Assembly: GCF_034190915.1 (NCBI RefSeq)
Contig: NW_026947514.1
Span: 1,178,001 to 1,242,000, forward strand
DNA: 64,000 nucleotides
Direction of reading: 5' to 3'
DNA from: Cavia porcellus
Lineage: Eukaryota > Chordata > Mammalia > Rodentia > Caviidae
Made by a program: the position numbers and the translations under genes. Shown one piece after another: positions 11,701 through 20,700 of this stretch (position 1 is its first letter; every line of letters begins with the position of its first letter). The notes under the pieces were generated by a model. The model did not search any database and was not told where the DNA came from. It worked only from the letters and a program-made list of their open reading frames with translations.

Positions 11701-14700
11701 ACGGCAAGGAGGGCACAGGGCAGTGCCCACTGCGGATGGGAAGGGCCCGGGGCAAAGGGAAGCCGAGACTTAGCAGGTGGGGCTTCCCTGTGGAGCCTAG
11801 ATTCCAAGTGGGGGCTGAACTAGCTGGCCGGCTGGGGAGCGCGCGGGTGTGGGAGCATGCTGGCACCCTTGGGGTACAGAGCAGGGCAGGCCTACCAGGG
11901 AGGCCGGGATGCCAGGGTAGAGGCGCAGCAGTGCCACGTCGTGCTCCATGTTGCTGTGCACCACCAGCGGGTCCTTCCAGTTGACCTTGCGCACCAGGTC
12001 CCAGGCAACTGAGGACAGAGAGGGGCTGGGTATGAGATCCCCGTGCCCAGGGGCAGCCTCTTTCCCCAACTTCCTGCCAGGGCAGATCCTCCCAGCCCCA
12101 CTCACCAGGCCAGTGCCAAGAGCCCAGGGGGCAGGGGTGCAATAGCATGCAGTGGTGACTTGGGCCCCCACCTCCTCTGGGACCCAGGGATGGTGTCAGG
12201 AGTGGCCTTTAGGATTCAGGCCAGGCCCTGGTTTCTGAGTTGCTGATGGGACCTGAAGCCCTGTGCTGTCCCACTGGGACACAGGCGAGGCCATCACCTG
12301 GCTGATAGGGCATCAGTAAGCCTGCGTGCTCATCAGCACAGGAGGAGTGTGAAGGGGACCCCCCCAACCAGGAGGCCTGGCTGTGCCTGGCAGGCCAAAG
12401 GGGAGGGCACAGCCATCCAGGCACATGCAACAGCAGCACAAAGGCTGCTGTGCCAGGTTCCAGTGCCCCCCTCGCTGGGCACCTACTGTGCCCACTGCCC
12501 ACCAAGTGGATGCGTGAAGGAAGGCTGTCTCAGACCCTCTCACATTTAGGAAAGGAAGCCTCCAGTCAGGTGGCCCAGAAGTGCCAGAGGCCTTGTCCTT
12601 CCCCTGCCTGCCTGCACCCCAGACCATACACTCTGGGGCTCTGCAGCAAATGGCAAGGGGTCAGTGCCTCTTAGTTTTGGCCAAGCAAAGGACCTCGAGG
12701 CTGACACAGGAAGCCTGACCTGACCCTGGTGGTGCCCAGTGAGGTGGACGCTGGAGACTCCACCTGCACTAAATGGCCCCAAAGGGATCCTCAGGGCCAG
12801 GCCCACACAGGGAAACTGAGACCAGGCAGGAGCAAGGCAGTGTCAAAACCTGCTGGGCCGGCTGACATCAGTGCAGCAGGCGGGGCACAGGCTCCCACAC
12901 ACCTGCAGCGCACTGTGGGGGCAACCAGGCTAGGGCTCAGGGTGCCAGGGTCTGGGTCGGCCTCCAGGGGGCCAGGTAAGGGCCACCCTGTAACTGGCTG
13001 GGTGCTTCCTTCCCACAGGCATGTAAGTGCATCTGCCTCTGGCCCTTGTTCTAAGAGCCATTCCCATTTAATGGAGAGGAAGAGGCCATTTTGGATACGC
13101 CAGGCAGGGCCTCAGCATCTCGAAGCCCTCAGCATGCAGAGGGAGCTGGCATCAGTGTGGAGTGCTTGTGGGACTTATACCAGCAGATGAGGCTGGGGTG
13201 GGGTTACGGCTGCCGAGGGGGTGATGAGGAGACTGAAGCCCATCTGGTGGCCACCGCCTGGGAACAGATTCTATGAAATCCCCAGGTCTTGAGGCCAGGA
13301 ATGGACACAGTGGGATAGAGGGCAGCTCTAACCAGGCCAGGCCCATGCAGCACAGTCCGTAAAGCCCCTGGCCTGTCTCTCTAAAGCAGGGAACGCTGCA
13401 GGAGCAGAACTCGTGGCCAATACAGCTCCAGCACATCTGGGAGGAGAGCGGCCTGCCCTGTACCAAGGAGGGCGCTGGGCTCAATGCATGGTCGACACAG
13501 CCCAAGGCCCCACCTGTGGCTACCAGCTGTGTCCCCTTCCCCCCTCCGCTACTCCAGGCCTCTCAGGCTGGGCAGACTTCAGGCAGAGGCAGGGCCTGGG
13601 GGTGAGGACGTGACTACCCTTCCATCCTGGTCACTGTCACCAGGCTCCCAGAACTATGCAGAGATGGCAGGGAGCTCCCGGGAGGTCACACCCGTGCTGT
13701 GTCTTGGGAGGGGGCCTGGTTTGCCGCCCCCCCAGCTTGCCCCCCTCAGAGGCCCCAGCTGCCACACCCTGGGCTGAGCCTGGAATTTCTCAAGGCAGTG
13801 TCAAAACCTGCTGGGCCGGCTGACATCAGTGCAGCAGGCGGGGCGCAGGCTCCCACACACCTGCAGCACACCGTGGGGACAACCAGGCTAGGGCTCAGGG
13901 TGCCAGGGTCCGGGTCGGCCCCCAGGTGGCCAGGTAAGGGCCAGCTGCCCTGTCGGGAGGGGTCAGAGGTGCTGGGCTCTGAGCATAGCGGAGGCCTGGG
14001 GTCCAGGCCATTGGCCTCTCGGCCCACCCAGGTGAGGTATGGCTCAGTGCCCATGGGGAGCTGACCTAGAGGGCAGCACTCATTCCCTGGGCAGCAGGAC
14101 CAGCTCACATAGGTGCCCCCAGGAGGCCTTTGGCCCGCTGGGCACTGTTAGGCATACAGACACTCCTGGAAGGAGCTGGGAGGAACATGGGGAAGGGGGT
14201 GCAGGTGAGAGCCCCAGGACAGAAGTGGGGCTCAGGTCTGCCTGACAGCAGACAGGCTCTAAGGGCCTCCCCGCCCCAGGTTGCTGCCCAGCCACCTGGT
14301 CAACCGACCAGCCACTTGGGTTCAAGCAGCCCCCCAGCACCATGCCTGCAGAAACCCAGCTGGGGCAGGGAATCGAGGCTCCGGATGCCCTTGTGTGGTA
14401 GCCAGCACAGTGGGGGCTCTGAGGCCAGGCCCCAAGGGGGGGCCCTCGGACAGGAGGGCAGGACAAGCCCTGTGGTCAGAAAGCAGTGGGGCCCAGGCAG
14501 ATCTGGGCTGCCCTCAGGACCAAGGCCCTTGCAGGATCTGCCTTGTGGGTGGATGGGAGAGCGGGGTGGGGTAAGAGGGCAGCTCTGCACCAGGGCAAGG
14601 AGGGCTGGCCAGGCTCCCTGCGGACAGGAAGCCTGACGAAACAGCCCCACGAGGACAAGAATAGCCAAGCACCCACGGGTCCAGAGCACAGAGAAGAGTG

Positions 14701-17700
14701 GACCACATAGCCACAGTGGTCACTGAGGATTACCTGGTGTGGGCCCACGTGATGGACAGGACATGCAAGAGGCAGAGCCCCAGATCTGCCCTCCAGGGCC
14801 CACCCTGAGGACACCCCTCTACCCACCCGCCACCCCCCCTCCGTGCCAGGAGTCCCCCAGGCCCCTGGCACCAGCTCCTCCCAGTTATCACCCACTCCCT
14901 GGCAGGCTTACTTGTGACATCCGCGCCCACAGTGGCTAGTGGGGACAGATTGGGGGAGCAGAAGGCCTCAAACTTCTGGGAGTCCACCTTGGTTACCCGG
15001 TTTCCCCGAAACAGCTGACTGTTCATAAACAGGCAGACCTAGGAGGTGAGGAGCAAGTCCACACGTCTGCGACTGGCATGCAAATGCCCAGGACACAGAG
15101 ACACCAGGTTAACAGCAGTGCCTCTGGGCAGCGAGATGGTCCTTGGCTTGTCTGCTTTATCTCCTTCCCAAAGTTTCATTTTCATGTTTCTGAGGACCGA
15201 ACCCTGGGCCCGCAACCCTCGCCGCTTTGTATTCTGGACAGTCTAGCTAAGTGGCTAAGTTGCCCAGGCTGGGCTTGAACTTGTGATCCTCTTGCCTCAG
15301 CCTCCCATAGTGCTGGGATTACCAGCCTGCACCACCTTGCCTGGCTCTCAGGTGTTTGCCAGTGGCCTTGTGTTAGTCATAAGGCAAACCAGAAACTTGA
15401 CAGGACCCTTATCTGTGGTCCTGAGTGCCACACCCACAAATCCTCAGCTTGTGGGCTGTACACCCAGCCACAGCACCCGTTTCCCCCATTGATGTAAGCC
15501 ATGCCCAGGAACTGGGTACCTCAGGGATGATGTATTGGCCGGCCACAAGCAACGCCCCCAGCAGGTTTTCCCGGGCGTCATTCCACAGCACACGGATTGG
15601 CACCTGGGGAGAGCCGGGGAGGTAGGCTGAGGCAGGGCAGCACAGGCAGGCTGGGAAAACTCCTCTCCAGAAAACGCCCCAGGGTAGAGGCAGCCAGGAT
15701 CTCTGGAGAGGGGAGCTCCCACCTCCAAGGCTGCCAACAGTGGTCCCCACACCAAGTGCCACAACCCACGGGCCCTGCCCTGTGCAGGCCAAGCACCTGG
15801 CCCAGCTGCCCCACCACCTGATGGCCACCAGGACCATCTCTTGCCAAGCCCCACACAGGTCCCTCCAGCAGGCCCTCCAGCAGGTCCCTCTGGACCCTCT
15901 GCTGCATCAGGTCAGGGTGAGAGGAAGGGGCGTCATGTGCCAGGCACCCTGGGTGGCATCAGAGGATGTCCACACTCCCTGACTGGCAGCACACGGCAGG
16001 AGCTGCTCAGATGCAGGGCACAGCGGGAAGCCAGGCCCCAGCTCACCCCCGGGAAGCCACTTCCTGGTACCTGGGCGCCAGTGAGGATGACTGGTTTGTG
16101 CAGGTTTTCCAGCATGAAGGACAGCATGGAGGCCCCAAAGGCCATGGTGTCGGTGCCGTGGATAACCACAAAGCCTTGGTACTGCTCATAGTGCCTCTGC
16201 AGGAGAAGTGTGCTCAGGGCAACCCGCGGGCAGGGGCTTGGGCAGCCACTGAGCCCAGTGCAGATGAAGGGGCTAGGGCTCCCTGCCTGGAGCCCAGGGC
16301 CCTATGATTCCCGAATCCCTGCATCCCAGTGGCTGGCTTGGGGCCTGAGACTGTGGGGCCTGGGGAAGGGGGCTCCTAATGCTCCTGGAAGGTAGGAGCT
16401 GCCCCCAGACTGGCTGCCAGGACCTCCCAGGCAGGGGTGACCAGAAGGGGGCTCCCAAGACCCCTCCATCCACTGGAAAGACGGCATGGACACAGGTGAC
16501 CAGCACAAGGCAGGTGGTCTGGGAGGCTGCGAAGAAGTGAACCCAGCCAGGGACTCTGGCCACTAAGCAGGCACAGATGGCCCTGCGGGATGCCCCTGGC
16601 TACCACCTCATAGCAGGCAGCTGGCATAGGCTGTGGCAGCCAGGGACACTGTTCTGAGATGACAGGGACCGCTCCTGGCCCACCAGTCTGGCAACCAATA
16701 GGGGACAGGAGCCACAGCAGGGCAGTGCGCCCTCTGGTGGCCATGAGAAGCCCCAGCTGCAGGCTGAGAAGGCCGGGGTGAGGCTACTCTGACCTCCAGG
16801 CAGGGACATAGGGCGCCTCCCAGGGCTCAGCAGGGCAGCCAGATCTGGGCCCACAGAGCTAGTCCTCCTGGACCAGCACAACCCACCTCCCTACAATACA
16901 CTGCTGTGCTGCCTGAAGGCTGCCCCCTCCCCCGGCCTCAGGTGTCCTGGCCCCTCATTCCCAAAACGAAGACAGTCAGGGTCGCACTGTCCCAGGTGGA
17001 CCTCAACTGGGGCTGGAGTTCGGGGTGTAACCAGGGACCCCATACCACTGGTCCGATCTTGAACTTGTGATCCTCCTGCCTTCTGAGTAGCTGGGATGAC
17101 ACCACACCCAGACAGCAAGGGAGTTTTCAGGGAGGCAGGTGGGAATGGGGCTGATGGATGGGAGGGTGGGCTTGTGCAAGAGCTGGGATTGGGGAGGCCG
17201 GAGGGCAGCTGGCCATGGCACACAGCACCACAGACTGCTACAACCTGAGTGGGTTCCCTGGTCTCCAGCCCACTAAGATGGCCACACAGCTGGGAGAGGG
17301 CCAGTCACACAGAGCCTATTGGTGCCCTGGCAGCTGTGCCCATCCTGTCCTGCATCAGCCAGGCCAAACCAAGCATAGGAACAGACCGGGCCAGCTGCCA
17401 GGCTGCTCCCTGACAGGAAAGCAAGTGGCTCAGCACCTGCCCTACCCCTGCTTGGGGTGAGCGCCTGGGTGTTGCCCTGCGGTGCCCAGGACTGGGCCTC
17501 TCAGCGGGGGGCCCACACCTCCCTCACCCTGCAGCCCTACCTCTATGATCTTGGCTATGCGAATCCAATCATCGATGGTCATGTCGCTGGAATCCAAGAG
17601 GGGCTGGCACTCCAGCACCGTGTAGAGGACCCTGGGGCCGTGGCTGGCAGGGCTGCAGGAGGCAGAACACAGGTTCCTGCTCTGGTCCCTCAGGATCCGG

Positions 17701-20700
17701 AATTCCCTGGGTGACTGCTAGGGGTCCACACATTGCAGGCCGCAGGGCCCTGACTACAGGACTCCCTTCCATTGGTACGGAGGGGTGACGGCGTGGGCTG
17801 GGACAGGCTATCCCCAAACAATGTCCCCTTCCACACCTGCAGGTAGGCGACAGGACCAGCCCAGGGGGAGGTCACTCGGGGAGAGCAGCTGGGGTGAGGA
17901 CAACTCACAGCCCAGCCCCTGGTTGGCCCCAGACACAGGAGGGAAAGGCCCAGTGTAGCCGGGACTCTGGGTGGGCTCCAGCTCCAGACAGGGCTGTTCT
18001 CTCTGGGTGTGTGGATGGAAGCCATCACCCAGCCCTTGGGGGTGGAAGCTGTCACCTCCTACTGGTGCACTGGTGGAAGCTGTCGGAGGTCACATCCACC
18101 ACCCTGAGAACCTCAGGACCAGCCCATCTTGCCCTCCAGACAACCTGCAGCCCGGGGAGCCCCCACTCACGGCAGCGCCAGAGCATGGTCAGGGAGGCCC
18201 TGGGCCTGGGCGAACTCCTTGTCATGGAACATGGGCAGGGTCCGCAGCAGAGTGACCAGGCCTGGGCCGGGGACGAGCACTGTGGGCAGCAGGGAGATGC
18301 AGTCATGGTGGGGTCAGAGGGGCTGCCACAGCTGGGGCTCCAGGCGGAGGCGATCCCCCAGAGATCAACTGCCATCCCGGCCCGGATGCCATGGCCTCCT
18401 CCCTTGGAGCTGATAGAGAATCTTCTGCAACCCAGATAGTTCCCCGAGCACCGCCACCACTCTGCCAGGTCCCACTTGGCCTGCTCCCCATCTCCAGTCA
18501 TCCACACTTCTGACCAAGCGAGGTCCGCCAGTCTGTCTCACAGGCAGCCCCAGCACTCTACCCCACCTCCCCACACTGCGCTGCTGTGCTGCCCGAATGT
18601 GCTGCCCTCAGGCCTCACTAGCAGGAGCCTCAAGGCCCAGCTCCGGACACCACCTCCAGGAAGCCCTTCTCTGCTCCTCACAGCTGAACTCCAACCCGAT
18701 TGAGACCTCCCAGCAGCCAAGGTCCTCAGACCTCGGTCCCTGAGCTCCGGCTGCCTCTGCCGTGCCAGGTTTGGCCAGGCGTTTGATCAGACAAGCCCCT
18801 AGTCTCTCTCTTCCTCTGTCGCCCTCTCTCTCTCCAGCCTGCTCCCTACATGCGTTTTCCTCTCCCCTGCAAAGTCAGAGACAGGCCCGTATGATTCTTG
18901 TGCTTTTCAGACTCCAGCACCAGTCTGGAAAAGCACCCCTGCGAAGGTGGCTTCCCTTTAGCCTCTGACCAGCTGCAAAGACGTGTGCCTTGCTCAGCAG
19001 CTTGCGTTTACAGCTTCGGGTCCTAACTGGAGATGTCCACCCTCCCGCACCTCTCCCTGCACCCCAGTGGGGGAACCGTGCACCTTGCATCCTGCCCCTG
19101 CCTCTTCGAGTCCCAGCCTCGCCACATCTCCAGACCTGAAGCCCAAGCTCTGGCCTCTTCCTGCGATACGGCGTGGCTAAGCTTCCTGCTAGACAATGGC
19201 TCTTGGTGGCCAGAGCACAATACTTCTGATTTTTCCATTTTACAAATAATTGACAGGAGATGGAATTCACTTTATTTCTTGACCGCCGAGTTATATTAGG
19301 TAACCCTAATTGTCATTCTTGCTTGCCACCACTCTTGTCTTTTGTAAATCGCTTTAGGATATTGCTCTAAAAGGATGTTTTACTCTCGGGGACAAAGTCC
19401 TGCATTTGTGTTTCATGCGTGTCACAGGTGGTCTCTCTGAGCCTGTCTTGACTCCTGACTGCTGAGGTTTTAAATCTTAGACTGTGCTAAGGAGAACTTG
19501 TGTTAGAGCACCATCTAGTGGACTTTGATAAAATTCTGTAAAATGGGTCTTATGAAATCTCGGGCTTTTATTCGTCCCCTATAGAAATACTACAGCCAAA
19601 TAGTGGTTACTCTGCCAGCCAGTAATCACCTGTAGGGAAGATGCCACCCTCAAGGCAGAGGACAGGGTTCTCCAGTACCCCTGGGAAATTCCCACTGATA
19701 CCAGTGCGCAGTAGAATGCTGACCAAACAGAAAACCGAACTCCTTTCTGGAGACAGAGCTCTGATGACGCAGAACTGGTGCAGACCAAAAGGACAGCTGA
19801 GGGCATAGCTGGGCAGCTCTCCAGCAGAGACTAAAGTCCCTTGGCGGAAACCAGCTCTGCACAGCGTGGAAGGATCACTAGCAGACAGTCTCCACTTATC
19901 TGCCTGTCTGCCTGCACCACCAAGGAGGGCAAAAGGCAACTCTCGGGGACCATCGGGCACCTGTGCCTCAGAGCAGCCCACAGTAGTGCAGTCGGAGCCC
20001 TTTCCCAGGCCTCCTTCAAGGCTCGAGCTACAGGTCTGGACTCCTCTGTACTAGGGAGCTAGAGGGCCTAATTCTTCTCCTCCTTTCCATGCCGTACGCA
20101 CCCCCTTCGCTCCCCTGCCATGCCAGTTCCCCTCAACACCCCTCACTCCACACCCTCCTGCTACCACGAATCACCTGGAGACACAGGAGCTGCCACAGAG
20201 ATCGAGACACTTAGTGCCTGGTGCTCATACACACAGCAGAACCACAGTGCCCATGTGTCCCCAGCCCACAGCCCACACTTGGCCCTGCATGCAGCTCGGG
20301 GGAAAAAATCTCCAGCCTGCAGGGCAGACCCCGTCACCCCACCCCGTGCCACAGGCCCCCCGGCCACACCTGTCAAAGTGTGCGTGTGCATGCACACAGA
20401 CACACGCACACGCACACTGACTGTACTGCATCACCACCCTGCTCCCTGCTGCTGCCGTCTGTGGCCGTCTGCCTCCATGAGTGAACTGATCCACACCCAG
20501 CCGGAGCCCAACCCGGCCCCCGCCTGCCAAAGGCCACTGCTGCCCCCATAACCTTTGTTCACGCACTTGCCCAACTCCCACTCGCCACTCTGCCACACGC
20601 CCAGTCTGGCTGCTGCTCGATGGTCTTCCTGCTCCTCTGCCCAACCTCTCCCAGATCAGCCGCTATCTGAGCTCTTTCTCTTCAGACTCTTCAAATCCTG

